Source of the DNA: Chloroflexota bacterium
GTDB taxonomy: Bacteria > Chloroflexota > Anaerolineae > Aggregatilineales > Phototrophicaceae
Assembly: GCA_011523705.1 (NCBI GenBank)
Contig: WTGC01000117.1
Coordinates: 1 to 44,819, forward strand
Direction: 5' to 3'
DNA: 44,819 nucleotides
Shown: positions 1-8,114 of the stretch, piece by piece
Layout of the letters: every line of letters begins with the position of its first letter
Numbering within the stretch: position 1 is the first letter of the stretch
Notes under the pieces: model-generated
Seen by the model: only the letters and a program-made list of their open reading frames with translations
Database searches by the model: none
What the model was told of the DNA's origin: nothing
Translations under genes and position numbers: made by a program

Positions 1-752
1 TGGTAGGTGCCGATTTTGTTGGCGAAGTCGCCATTGGCTGCGATGCGGTCGGCGCCGACGAGGATGATATCGACCTCGCCCTCGCCCATGTAATAGCCGG
101 CGGCGGTATCGGGGATGATGTCGTAGCTGACCCCCATTTGTTCCAACTCCCAGGCGCTGAGCCGCGAGCCTTGCAGGCGGGGGCGCGTCTCATCCAGCAA
201 GACGTGAATTTGCTTCCCAGCTTCAAAGGCGGCGCGGATCACGCCCAAAGCCGTGCCATAATCCACGGTGGCGAGCGCGCCGGTATTGCAATGATGCAGG
301 ACGGTCGCGCCGTCCTCAACTAGCGCGGCGCCATGCGCGCCCATTCGGCTGTTGATGGCGACATCATCATCGGCGATCTGCTGCGCCGCCGCCAACAGCA
401 CTTCGCGCAGGTCGTTTGGATTATTGAATTCTTCGCTGGTGGCGATTTCCAGCAATTTGTCCACCGCCCACGCCAGATTGACCGCCGTCGGCCGGGCGGC
501 TTTCAACAGGTCGCCGGCTTTGCGCAGGTCCGCGATCAGCGCGTCGATGGTATCTGCTTCGCTCTGTCGCGCTGCCAGCGCCAATCCAAAAGCGGCCGCC
601 GCGCCAATCGCCGGCGCGCCACGTACGGTCATGTCGCGTATGCTTTCAGCGACGGCTTCGACGGTATCCAGCCGGACGAATTCCAGCTTCCAGGGCAGGG
701 CGCGCTGGTCGATCATCTTGAGGGCGCCATCACACCATTCAACCGTGCGCAT
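1..752 (-). CDS. mtnA: S-methyl-5-thioribose-1-phosphate isomerase (partial, 3' end outside window)
   Basis: Methionine salvage enzyme converting 5-methylthioribose-1-phosphate to methylthioribulose-1-phosphate. The first 250 codons are visible; the gene leaves the window at base 1. The catalytic cysteine lies in HCNTGALAT (Cys155) and the catalytic aspartate in GADRIAANGD (Asp235), matching Cys160 and Asp240 of the Bacillus enzyme with a five-residue offset. An N-terminal RGAPAIG block is also typical. The ATG at 752 follows a GAGGAG element about 13 nt upstream. It starts only 4 bp after the stop of the isochorismatase-like gene, so it is the last visible member of a three-gene minus-strand operon. 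The eIF2B-like homologue family is an alternative, but both catalytic motifs point to MtnA. Confidence 0.93.
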   Translation of the reverse strand, partial: MRTVEWCDGALKMIDQRALPWKLEFVRLDTVEAVAESIRDMTVRGAPAIGAAAAFGLALAARQSEADTIDALIADLRKAGDLLKAARPTAVNLAWAVDKLLEIATSEEFNNPNDLREVLLAAAQQIADDDVAINSRMGAHGAALVEDGATVLHHCNTGALATVDYGTALGVIRAAFEAGKQIHVLLDETRPRLQGSRLSAWELEQMGVSYDIIPDTAAGYYMGEGEVDIILVGADRIAANGDFANKIGTY

Positions 753-756
753 CGGT

Positions 757-1680
757 TTATCCTATCTCCTCGGAGGTTCTGGTGAAGGTCAAGCCATTGG
801 CGCAATGCCGCTGGAATACGGCATCAGCCATCGAGTCGAAATCAATGCCGGGAACCACAACGGAGGACATGCCATCTTCCAGGACGCGCAGCCGCTGAAT
901 GCGCTCGGGACGTGGCGCCAGCTCGCGCATGACGGAGTTTACCGTTTCCAGGACGCAGTGGCTCTTGGCTTGGCCCGCGAGATAAACCAGATTGTATTCG
1001 TCCAGTTCCTGCAAGAGGGCGCGATTCAAGCGGCCTTGCGGGTGATCGGCGACTTTGACTTCGGGCTCCAAAATGGAGTAGTGCTCCGTCTGCGGGATGG
1101 ATCCTTTGCTCAGCTTCAGCGGTTGGCTCCGCCGCGCCGCCGCGTGGTAGCAAACCGCTTCATACAACGAAGGCGACAAATTATGACCAACCGTACCCAC
1201 CATCGTATGGAAGGGCCATATCATTAGTTGCTTCCTGTGTCTCGTTTCCAGCAGCCTGACGTAGCGCTTGGACCATTCTGACTCGTAAAGCGGCTGCCAA
1301 TGCCCCGCCTCCACCTCATCCGCGCTGATTACCGTGTTCGGCGGCGGATGATCGCCCGCTGAGTCTCGCCACCAGGTGGAAAAGAAAATCTGCGAGGGAT
1401 AGTGGCTGTCCAGCGAGAGAAAGATCTTGGTAATGCGACCGACATGCCGGTAAATCCACTCGACTAGTCGGCGGCAGTCTTCCAATGCGCCGGGCACCAT
1501 AAGAGCGCCATCGCGATGAATGAAATCGACCTGCATATCGACCAGCACCAGCGCGACACGTGGGTCGTCATTGCTGGCCGCCGGCAGGTTCAGCGCCAGC
1601 CCGGCGTCAACCGCCCCCTGTATGTCTGGCGCGAATAGAGCGCCGACGAGGCTGCTATCAAAAAAGGATGGAAGTGGCAT
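757..1680 (-). CDS. Isochorismatase/nicotinamidase-family cysteine hydrolase
   Basis: A 307-residue cytosolic hydrolase of the isochorismatase-like fold. The catalytic triad expected for nicotinamidases can be placed: Asp48 in LVDMQVDF, Lys192 in the KGSIPQTEHYS segment and Cys242 in AKSHCVLETV. DSH (Asp91, His93) fits the metal-binding pair of nicotinamidases, and WPFHTMVGTVG resembles the nicotinamidase WP.H...GT.G block. It is longer than the usual 180-220 residues because of about 40 extra N-terminal residues and an insertion between residues 95 and 150. Substrate is not certain: nicotinamide is a reasonable guess from the metal and KG..P motifs. It lies 17 bp after the DsbA-like gene and 4 bp before mtnA, so co-transcription is likely. 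Confidence 0.8.
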   Translation of the reverse strand: MPLPSFFDSSLVGALFAPDIQGAVDAGLALNLPAASNDDPRVALVLVDMQVDFIHRDGALMVPGALEDCRRLVEWIYRHVGRITKIFLSLDSHYPSQIFFSTWWRDSAGDHPPPNTVISADEVEAGHWQPLYESEWSKRYVRLLETRHRKQLMIWPFHTMVGTVGHNLSPSLYEAVCYHAAARRSQPLKLSKGSIPQTEHYSILEPEVKVADHPQGRLNRALLQELDEYNLVYLAGQAKSHCVLETVNSVMRELAPRPERIQRLRVLEDGMSSVVVPGIDFDSMADAVFQRHCANGLTFTRTSEEIG

Positions 1681-1697
1681 GCTTCCAACAGGCGCCG

Positions 1698-2384
1698 CTA
1701 GTTGAACTGCGCGATCAAGGTGCCCAGCTGCTCGATATTCGGCTGGTTGCTAAAGGGCGTGAGCTGCGGCATTGCGTCGCCGATCTGGAAGAAGACAGTC
1801 GGAGTGCCTCGGACTTCCAACCGCGTGGCGTATTGCGAGTCGATATCAACTTGCGTCGCGTCGCGCGTGCATTCGAGCAGGTCGGCATAAGACATGTTCA
1901 TCATGTCAGCGAAGCTGCGCGCCGAATTGTCGTTGAAGCGGCGGGCGCTGGCCAACTCAAAGAGCCGGTCATGCGCATTCCAGAAAGAGCCGGGGCGCAA
2001 GGTATCGGCGCATTCGGCGAGCTGGGCGCTGAGCCTGGAATAAGCCGGATCGACGACGGGCGTAAAGCGATACTCGAAGCGCGCCATGCCCTTCGCGACA
2101 TATTGGCTGATGAGCTCGTCAACCGTTGATTTATAGCGCTGGCAATGGCTGCAGAGGAAGTCTTCAAAGGCGACAATGGTGATCGGCGCGGCCGGGTCGC
2201 CCAAAACAAAGCCGCCGTCGTCGCGCCGCCCCTGCGGAATCTGCGAATAATCGAAGGCCGCGTCGCTCATCGAGCTCTGGCTGGACAAGACGACCAGGAT
2301 CGCAGCGACCGCGACAGCGACTATTACGACTGCGCCCAAGATCAGCTTGCTTCGCTGGGGCGCGCTTTTGATTTTCTGCGCCAC
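1698..2384 (-). CDS. Membrane-anchored DsbA/thioredoxin-fold thiol oxidoreductase
   Basis: Predicted extracytoplasmic thiol-disulfide oxidoreductase. A hydrophobic anchor (about residues 14-34) is followed by a thioredoxin-like domain with CSHC (Cys78 and Cys81) in FEDFLCSHCQ and a cis-proline loop RGTPTVFF near the C-terminus, as in the Thioredoxin_4/DsbA group. The chosen GTG start at 2384 has a strong GGAGAAGG element 8 nt upstream; a GTG at 2402 in the same frame lacks one. It is the first gene of the operon driven by the promoter at 2462-2490. The inserted helical domain between the CxxC and the TP motif is expected for DsbA-like rather than plain thioredoxin. Confidence 0.85.
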   Translation of the reverse strand: MAQKIKSAPQRSKLILGAVVIVAVAVAAILVVLSSQSSMSDAAFDYSQIPQGRRDDGGFVLGDPAAPITIVAFEDFLCSHCQRYKSTVDELISQYVAKGMARFEYRFTPVVDPAYSRLSAQLAECADTLRPGSFWNAHDRLFELASARRFNDNSARSFADMMNMSYADLLECTRDATQVDIDSQYATRLEVRGTPTVFFQIGDAMPQLTPFSNQPNIEQLGTLIAQFN

Positions 2385-2461
2385 GTCAAGATCCTTCTCC
2401 ACTATTTGACATCTGAGAACGTTCGCACCGGCGCTGGAAATTGTCCTTTGCCGATACTTGA

Positions 2462-2490
2462 ATCCTACATAGCATTCTGCCGCTAGTCAA
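2462..2490 (-). promoter_or_regulatory. Sigma70-type promoter of the dsb-isochorismatase-mtnA operon
   Basis: On the minus strand TTGACT (2490-2485), a 17-nt spacer and TAGGAT (2467-2462) fit the vegetative consensus. The start of transcription would be near 2455, giving a leader of about 70 nt before the GTG at 2384. Confidence 0.6.
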
Positions 2491-2547
2491 TTGTATTGCC
2501 GAGCAGCCGGGGCGCAATTACGTCTGATTTACCAGCGAAGCTTGCCT

Positions 2548-2553
2548 TATACT
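2548..2553 (+). promoter_or_regulatory. Candidate -10 box upstream of pdp
   Basis: TATACT lies about 60 bp upstream of the phosphorylase start. No convincing -35 box is seen at the right distance, so this is only a suggestion. Confidence 0.3.
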
Positions 2554-2610
2554 AGATGGACGCGAGTCGAATCGCTGGCGTGTACCGATTGGCGGGGGAG
2601 TTGTGTGCTA

Positions 2611-3936
2611 ATGCGAATGGATGAAATGATTGAGAAAAAGCGCGATGGTCATGCGCTGACCGAGAGCGAGATCCGTTTCGTCATCAGCGGCTACACAGCG
2701 GGAGACATCCCCGATTACCAAATGGCGGCGCTGCTTATGGCGATTTACTTTCGGGGAATGAACCGAGCCGAAACTGTAAATCTGACGATGGCGATGGCAG
2801 AGTCGGGCGAGATGCTCGATCTGTCGGATATCTGCGATTATGCGGTAGACAAACATTCTTCGGGCGGCGTCGGCGATAAGACCAGTTTGGTCGTGCTGCC
2901 ATTGGTGGCCTCCTTTGGTGTGCCGATCGCCAAGATGAGCGGGCGCGGATTGGGACCAACCGGCGGCACCCTGGACAAGCTGGAGTCGATCAGTGGATTC
3001 GATGTCAATTTGTCTCAAGCCGAGTTCCGGCGGATCGCGCGCGAGATTGGCATTGTGATTGCCGGGCAAAGCAAGTCCCTGGCGCCGGCCGATGGAAAGA
3101 TCTACGCGCTGCGCGATGTCACAGGCACGGTGGCGAATGAGTCATTAATCGCCAGCAGCATCATGAGCAAGAAGCTGGCGGCCGGGGCGAGCGGCATCGT
3201 ATTGGATGTCAAACTGGGGCGCGGCGCCTTCATGAAAACACTGGAAGAAGCGCGGGCGCTGGCGACTACGATGGTGCAAATCGGCGTCGACGCCGGGCGC
3301 GATATGGTGGCGCTGCTATCGGATGTGAATCAGCCGCTAGGCGTCGCCGTCGGCAATGCGCTGGAAGTGGTGGAAGCGGTCCGGACCCTGCGGGGTGAGG
3401 GACCGGCCGATTTTCACCAGCATTGCGTCGAAGTCGCCGCGCACATGCTGCGCCTGGCCGGTCAGGGCGAGCGCTGGACGGCGCTGGAGGAAGCGCGGGC
3501 GGAAGCCGATCGCGTCTTGAAGGCGGGCGACGCCTTCGAGGATTTTCGCCGCATGGTGGCGGCACAAGGGGGCGATGTCTCGCAGATTGACGACCCGCGA
3601 AAGCTGCCGCAGGCGAAGCTTAGTTATAAGTTGCATGCGCGCGAAAGCGGATGCCTCGCCGCCATACACGCTGACAAAATCGCCTGGGCGACGCTGATGC
3701 TGGGCGCTGGGCGGCGGACGAAAGACGATCTGATTGATCACCCGGTCGGCATTGAAGCGCATTGCAATGTCGGCGACGCCGTGGCTGCCGGCGATCTGCT
3801 GATGACGATTCACGCCAATGACGAGACGAGTTTACAAGCGGCGCTGGCGGAATTGGATGACGCGATCGAATACAGCCCCTGCCCAGTCGATCCGCTGCCG
3901 CTATTTCATGGCGTCATCGATGGTCGGGAGCTTTAG
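2611..3936 (+). CDS. pdp: Pyrimidine-nucleoside (thymidine) phosphorylase
   Basis: Phosphorolyses uridine/thymidine to base plus (deoxy)ribose-1-phosphate in pyrimidine salvage. 441 residues, close to the usual 433. The start MRMDEMIEKKRDGHAL aligns with the very N-terminus of known bacterial enzymes and has GGGGGAG at 2594-2600, 10 nt upstream; an open frame extends further 5' but is not homologous. The phosphate-binding motif SGGVGDKTS lies at residues 84-92 after Lys81, GRGLGPTGGTLDKLES follows, and the C-terminal domain (residues 330-430) is present. It converges with the lipoprotein gene, the two stop codons overlapping by a few bases. deoA is an alternative name, but the N-terminus is nearer the Pdp type. 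Confidence 0.94.
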   Translation: MRMDEMIEKKRDGHALTESEIRFVISGYTAGDIPDYQMAALLMAIYFRGMNRAETVNLTMAMAESGEMLDLSDICDYAVDKHSSGGVGDKTSLVVLPLVASFGVPIAKMSGRGLGPTGGTLDKLESISGFDVNLSQAEFRRIAREIGIVIAGQSKSLAPADGKIYALRDVTGTVANESLIASSIMSKKLAAGASGIVLDVKLGRGAFMKTLEEARALATTMVQIGVDAGRDMVALLSDVNQPLGVAVGNALEVVEAVRTLRGEGPADFHQHCVEVAAHMLRLAGQGERWTALEEARAEADRVLKAGDAFEDFRRMVAAQGGDVSQIDDPRKLPQAKLSYKLHARESGCLAAIHADKIAWATLMLGAGRRTKDDLIDHPVGIEAHCNVGDAVAAGDLLMTIHANDETSLQAALAELDDAIEYSPCPVDPLPLFHGVIDGREL

Positions 3937-4715
3937 TCTTCTTCGAGGACGAGTTGGTCGCCCTCCAGGCGGTAGCGGTTGAGCGGGGCATCGACCCAAT
4001 AGCCGTCTTCAAAGTGAATGAGCCCGTTGAGGCCGCCGTATTCCGTCGCGCCAATCACGTTGCCGTCCGCCAATGCCGCGAGCGCCAGCCTGGCGATATC
4101 GTATGTCAGCGTTGCCAGCCAGTTGGGCGCTGGCGCATACTGCGCGCTATTGAGATAACGCTCGCGAAAGTCCGCATCGGGTGGACCGCCGCTGCTGACG
4201 TAGCTATCTGACGCAGCGTCGTCCGTAAATGTCCGCACCCGGTTTAGCAGCTGGAGATCGCCGCGTCCCCTTGCCTTCGCCTGCTGCGCATTGGCGGCGT
4301 AAAGGCTGTCCTCATCGGCGCGGTCCTGGCCCCAATATCCGATCAAGATCAGCGGTTTGTCATTCGCCTTTTGCGCCGATGGGTCGGTTGCGACTGGTCC
4401 CAACGCGATGATCGCTAAGACGGCCGGATCAAGATTGAGCGCTTTGACGCGCGCGACGGCGGATGCACGCGTGCCGCCATCATCAACGGCCAGAAGTTGT
4501 ACGTCATGCGGCTTGGCGTCGCCAAAAGCCAGCCGCGCCGCATAGAGCGCGTTGTAGCCGATTGCGCGATATTGCCCTTCAAAGGGCGCGAGCAAGGCGA
4601 TCTTGCCGGGCAATTCAGAATTGAGCGCGCCGCAGCCAGTCAGAGCAATTGCCAGCAGCAGTAGCAAGGGTGTAATGGCACGGAGGCTTTGGCATGTCCC
4701 CCGGTCAGCAGCCAT
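3933..4715 (-). CDS. Periplasmic-binding-protein-like lipoprotein
   Basis: A 260-residue predicted lipoprotein. A basic N-terminus and hydrophobic segment (residues 12-26) lead to a lipobox LTGC with Cys28. The mature part starts KIALLAPFEGQYRAIGYNALYAARLAF, split here between a strand and helix as in the amino-acid/LivK type-I binding proteins, followed by VQLLAVDDGG and an AIIALGP strand. The protein is shorter than typical LivK (about 380), so it may bind a ligand without a transporter or act as a sensor; no permease genes are adjacent. Its ATG overlaps the end of mltG by 11 nt, indicating translational coupling, so a role at the cell wall is possible. Ligand unknown. Confidence 0.6.
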   Translation of the reverse strand: MAADRGTCQSLRAITPLLLLLAIALTGCGALNSELPGKIALLAPFEGQYRAIGYNALYAARLAFGDAKPHDVQLLAVDDGGTRASAVARVKALNLDPAVLAIIALGPVATDPSAQKANDKPLILIGYWGQDRADEDSLYAANAQQAKARGRGDLQLLNRVRTFTDDAASDSYVSSGGPPDADFRERYLNSAQYAPAPNWLATLTYDIARLALAALADGNVIGATEYGGLNGLIHFEDGYWVDAPLNRYRLEGDQLVLEED

Positions 4716-5808
4716 TGGCTACATGCTCTTCGAAGGTGACGGCGAAATTGTGGTAATGCGAGTTGTCGCAGGCGGCGCGGAAGTAATAAAAGCCGGACTC
4801 GGCCGGGAAGATGGCTGCATGGATCGCCGACAGCCCGGGGCTGGCGATCGGACCAGGCGGGAAGCCCCCATGCAGATAGGTGTTATAAGGGGACTGAACG
4901 TCGTAGTAATCGGCGCGGGTAATCTGGGGCCACCAGGAACCGCGCGCCCCTTGAATGCCATATTGCACGGTGGGATCGGCTTCCAGCTTCATGCCGATGT
5001 TCAGTCGATTGCGATAAACGCTTGCGATCATGGGGTGCTCGTCGCGCCAGACCGCTTCCCGCTCGATGATGGACCCCAGAGAGACGGCCTGATGCAGCGT
5101 GAGATTCTGCGCCAGCGCTTCTTCGCGCAAGTCATCGCCGACGCGATCTTGAAACGCGCGCAGCAGCATATCGCGCAAGCCTGCTGCCGAGATATCCGGC
5201 GGCAGTTGATAGGTATCGGGGAACATGAAGCCTTCCAACGATGCGCCTGACGGGATATCTGCCCAGTCGGCGAATTCCTCGGGGAGCGGCGCGCCTTCAT
5301 CGACTAGGGGCAGAAAATCACCGCCTTGAAATCCGAAGAGGCCGTTCCGGTCGATCAGCTCCGCCAGTTCTTCAATGCGCGCCCCTTCCGGTGTGCGAAA
5401 GGCGATGAAGCTCTTGCTGGAGTCGGTTAAGATCTCGGCGATTTGTCGAATCGACTGCGTCTGATTGAGGAAGTAAACGCCCGCCTCGAATCGCCTGTCG
5501 TAGCCTTCCACGCGCGCGAAATCCAGGAACAGGTCAATGTCTCGAATGAGACCGGCGTCGGCGAGCGCGATGGCAATGGCGCTGGCGCCGGATCCGAGTG
5601 GAACTTGAAAGCGAAAGGGCTTCGCGACGCTGCCAGCGGGCGCGTCCAGTTCAGAAGATCGATTGCTTAATTGGTAGCGCAGAATAGCAGTTCGTACGCT
5701 GTTGTAGATTTCACTGTCAGAGGCGAGCAATATCGCGGCGAGCGATCCAATCGCCAGAATCGCCAGGGATATGCCCAGGACCAAGCACCCTCTCGTGACG
5801 CGCTGCAA
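4705..5808 (-). CDS. mltG: Endolytic murein transglycosylase MltG (YceG family)
   Basis: Membrane-anchored lytic transglycosylase thought to cut nascent glycan strands and set their length. 367 residues: one N-terminal transmembrane helix (residues 9-29), a LysM-like region around residues 65-130, and the YceG catalytic domain with LEGFMFPDTY (191-200), the catalytic Glu249 in SIIEREA and the conserved SVYRNRL...LEADPTVQYG. The frame has no ATG near its beginning; the only usable start is a TTG at 5808 with an AAGG-type element upstream. It is driven by a good promoter at 5847-5875 and followed with an 11-nt overlap by the lipoprotein gene. The usual neighbour ruvX is absent. Confidence 0.92.
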   Translation of the reverse strand: MQRVTRGCLVLGISLAILAIGSLAAILLASDSEIYNSVRTAILRYQLSNRSSELDAPAGSVAKPFRFQVPLGSGASAIAIALADAGLIRDIDLFLDFARVEGYDRRFEAGVYFLNQTQSIRQIAEILTDSSKSFIAFRTPEGARIEELAELIDRNGLFGFQGGDFLPLVDEGAPLPEEFADWADIPSGASLEGFMFPDTYQLPPDISAAGLRDMLLRAFQDRVGDDLREEALAQNLTLHQAVSLGSIIEREAVWRDEHPMIASVYRNRLNIGMKLEADPTVQYGIQGARGSWWPQITRADYYDVQSPYNTYLHGGFPPGPIASPGLSAIHAAIFPAESGFYYFRAACDNSHYHNFAVTFEEHVANGC

Positions 5809-5846
5809 CAGCTTGCCTTCGCCCTTAACCGTGTGGAGCTAAGTTC

Positions 5847-5875
5847 ATGGTATGCCGCTGCCAGGTGAAGGTCAA
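5847..5875 (-). promoter_or_regulatory. Sigma70-type promoter of mltG
   Basis: On the minus strand TTGACC (5875-5870), a 17-nt spacer and TACCAT (5852-5847). It would start transcription about 30 nt before the TTG start codon of mltG. Confidence 0.5.
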
Positions 5876-5882
5876 CGGCATC

Positions 5883-7127
5883 TCATTCATCCGCTTGCGC
5901 TGAGGCGCTGGCGGCAGCCCGCATATTAGCGCGAATCTCGCTCACTACGACCTCATCGAGAGAACGCATGACCGTGACCCAGGTGCGCCCCGGCTTCAAC
6001 ATAATCGGCGCGCCGTCACGGTGATTCAAGGAGAGCGCCGCGCCGCGACTGTGGGTCAGGCGGCTCCAATAGCCTTGGTATAGCATTCCCTCTCGCATGA
6101 CGTAGGCTGGCCCGCTGCCCCAGAGCGCAACCTCATACGATTCGTTGATTGCGCCGGCCTCAAAGAGATCGGGACGCCGATTATGCGCGACCTGCAGCAT
6201 GACCAGATTGTCCGCCCAGAGCTGGGTGTCGTCCGCAGCATCGTAATGCGGGGCGCCGTCAGAGTAGCGCAGGTATCGCCGGCTGGTGTCCTCATATTGC
6301 CAGCGCGTGTCTGTCCGGTTGTACCAATTGATGTAGATGTCCTTGACAGCGCGCCCGCCCGCATCCGGCTGCAAATCAAAGGCGAAGCCGATGGCGCGAA
6401 ATCCAATATTGACATCGCGCCGGCTGGCGGTTTCCCACATTTGGCGCGTATCACCGAAGAGCGTGTGTTCGTATCCGCGGTCGCGCACGGATTCGTCGCG
6501 GCAGAAGCCCGCTCCCTCGCAATTGTCGCCCAGCGAAGGCGAGAGCAGCAAGCGGCGGTTGACACGCGCTCGGTAGATATCTCGCACGGGTCCGCTGGTG
6601 CCGGAATAGGCGAGCAAGCCGGCGTACATGGTGAGCAATTCCATATCGACCAGGCGCGCGCTGCGCACCGACCCGACTTTTTCCGGGGCGTGGCTGCGGA
6701 ATATCGCGGCGAACCGTGTGACGCCGCCTTCCGATTCCATTTCAAAGACGAGATCGGCTTGGTTGATCGCGTGCTGCGGACGAACTCTCGGCGGCCAGTT
6801 GGACACTTTGACGATGAGATTGCGCCGCGCGCGCGCCTCTTCGTTCGGATAGGGCAAACCAGTCAAGGGATTGATGCCGCTCGGGTAGCTCGCCGGTCCC
6901 ACATCTTCAACACGCTGGGGCGCGTAGATATCGGACACGACGGTTCGAATCAGCTGCGGTCCTTTCAATGAAGTATCAGGCGTGGCGGTGGCGGTCGGGC
7001 TTAAGATTGACGTGGCTGTTGGCGATGCGGCGTCCTCTTGCCCGGCGCTGGCGAGCGGCCAAATCGCCAAGCTGAAGAAGATCACGCAAATGCAGGCCCC
7101 GATCGAGAATGTCATTTGACGCGTCAA
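5883..7127 (-). CDS. DUF3048 domain-containing (YerB-like) exported protein
   Basis: A 414-residue predicted exported protein: N-terminal hydrophobic signal/anchor (about residues 8-28), a Thr/Ser/Pro/Ala-rich linker to residue 55, then the DUF3048 family features NPLTGLP, a KVSNWP strand, RPQHAINQADLVFEMESEGG, TRFAAIF and GSVRSARLVDMEL. The family occurs in Gram-positive-like bacteria and Chloroflexota; its function is not established. The TTG start at 7127 has GAGG 9 nt upstream; an ATG at 7115 in frame is too far from that element. It stands alone, with 74 bp before mltG, and is divergent from the PIG-L gene. Confidence 0.85.
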   Translation of the reverse strand: MTRQMTFSIGACICVIFFSLAIWPLASAGQEDAASPTATSILSPTATATPDTSLKGPQLIRTVVSDIYAPQRVEDVGPASYPSGINPLTGLPYPNEEARARRNLIVKVSNWPPRVRPQHAINQADLVFEMESEGGVTRFAAIFRSHAPEKVGSVRSARLVDMELLTMYAGLLAYSGTSGPVRDIYRARVNRRLLLSPSLGDNCEGAGFCRDESVRDRGYEHTLFGDTRQMWETASRRDVNIGFRAIGFAFDLQPDAGGRAVKDIYINWYNRTDTRWQYEDTSRRYLRYSDGAPHYDAADDTQLWADNLVMLQVAHNRRPDLFEAGAINESYEVALWGSGPAYVMREGMLYQGYWSRLTHSRGAALSLNHRDGAPIMLKPGRTWVTVMRSLDEVVVSEIRANMRAAASASAQADE

Positions 7128-7179
7128 TGCTCTTTTCCTCGCTACGAATCGGTCGGCGAAAAAGTATAGGCTTGCGCGG

Positions 7180-7209
7180 CTGACTTCGATAGTACGCAGT
7201 CAGTATAAT
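7180..7209 (+). promoter_or_regulatory. Candidate promoter of the PIG-L deacetylase gene
   Basis: A perfect TATAAT at 7204-7209 with CTGACT 18 nt upstream (7180-7185). It lies 42 bp before the ATG at 7251, in the divergent spacer shared with the DUF3048 gene. Confidence 0.5.
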
Positions 7210-7250
7210 AGGAGAATCGTATCTTAGCCTTTGCTTAAGTCGGATATTGA

Positions 7251-8114
7251 ATGGAAAAGCGCCGCCTGCTGATCAGTTATGCGCATCCGGACGATGAAAG
7301 TTTCGGCTTGGGCGCCGCCATCCCCAAATGGATTGACGATGGCGTCGACGTTTATTTGATCTGCGCCACCAATGGCGATGTCGGTCATGTACCGGAACAG
7401 CTGCGGGGCAAGTACGCGACGGTGGCTGAATTGCGCCTGAGCGAACTGGCTTGCGCGCGGCAGTACTTGAAGTTCAAGGATGTCTTCATGTTGGGCTATC
7501 GCGATAGCGGCATGCTTGGCAGTGAATCGGCGCGCCATCCGGAATGCCTGGCGTACCGATGGCAGCATGATCCCGAACCTGTAGTCGCTGATGTCTTGGA
7601 GGTCATGCGGCAAGTCAAGCCGCAGGTCGTCATCACCTTTAATCGTTATGGCGGCTATGGACATCCAGACCATATCGCGATCCAGCGGGCGACGGCGCGC
7701 GCGTTTGGGCGCCTGCGAGAAGAGGCTGAACGCTCGAAGACTTATGCGCCGCAGCGACTTTACTACGCCGCGTATCCCAAAATGTCGCTGCGGATTCGCA
7801 TCTGGAAGGCGCGGCTGAAGGGACAGGACCCGCGCCGGATGGGCATCAACCAGGATGTCGATACGCTGAAATCCCTGAATCGTATCGAGCCAGTCCATGC
7901 CCGCATTCCGATTGGCGCTTACCTTGATATATGGGAAAAGGCGAGCCGCTGTCACGCCAGCCAGGGCGGCGGGCGAATAACGCGGACGTCTCGACTCTTG
8001 CGGCGGGTCCTATATCGCAGGCAGGGCTTCACGCGCGTTTATCCGGCGCCGGCGCACGATCGCGTGGACGAAGACGACTTATTCGCCAATGTCGTCCTGA
8101 ACAATCATGGATGA
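7251..8114 (+). CDS. PIG-L/LmbE-family zinc deacetylase
   Basis: A 287-residue deacetylase of the family that includes MshB, Mca and BshB, acting on N-acetylglucosamine-type sugars. Zinc-site motif AHPDDE sits at residues 11-16 (His12, Asp15 as ligands, Asp14 as the general base), and GHPDH at 137-141 supplies the third ligand. No signal peptide, so cytosolic. The start ATG follows a weak ribosome site. It ends inside the 3' end of tgt (10-bp convergent overlap). No glycosyltransferase or ligase for bacillithiol or mycothiol is adjacent, so the substrate cannot be named. Confidence 0.88.
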   Translation: MEKRRLLISYAHPDDESFGLGAAIPKWIDDGVDVYLICATNGDVGHVPEQLRGKYATVAELRLSELACARQYLKFKDVFMLGYRDSGMLGSESARHPECLAYRWQHDPEPVVADVLEVMRQVKPQVVITFNRYGGYGHPDHIAIQRATARAFGRLREEAERSKTYAPQRLYYAAYPKMSLRIRIWKARLKGQDPRRMGINQDVDTLKSLNRIEPVHARIPIGAYLDIWEKASRCHASQGGGRITRTSRLLRRVLYRRQGFTRVYPAPAHDRVDEDDLFANVVLNNHG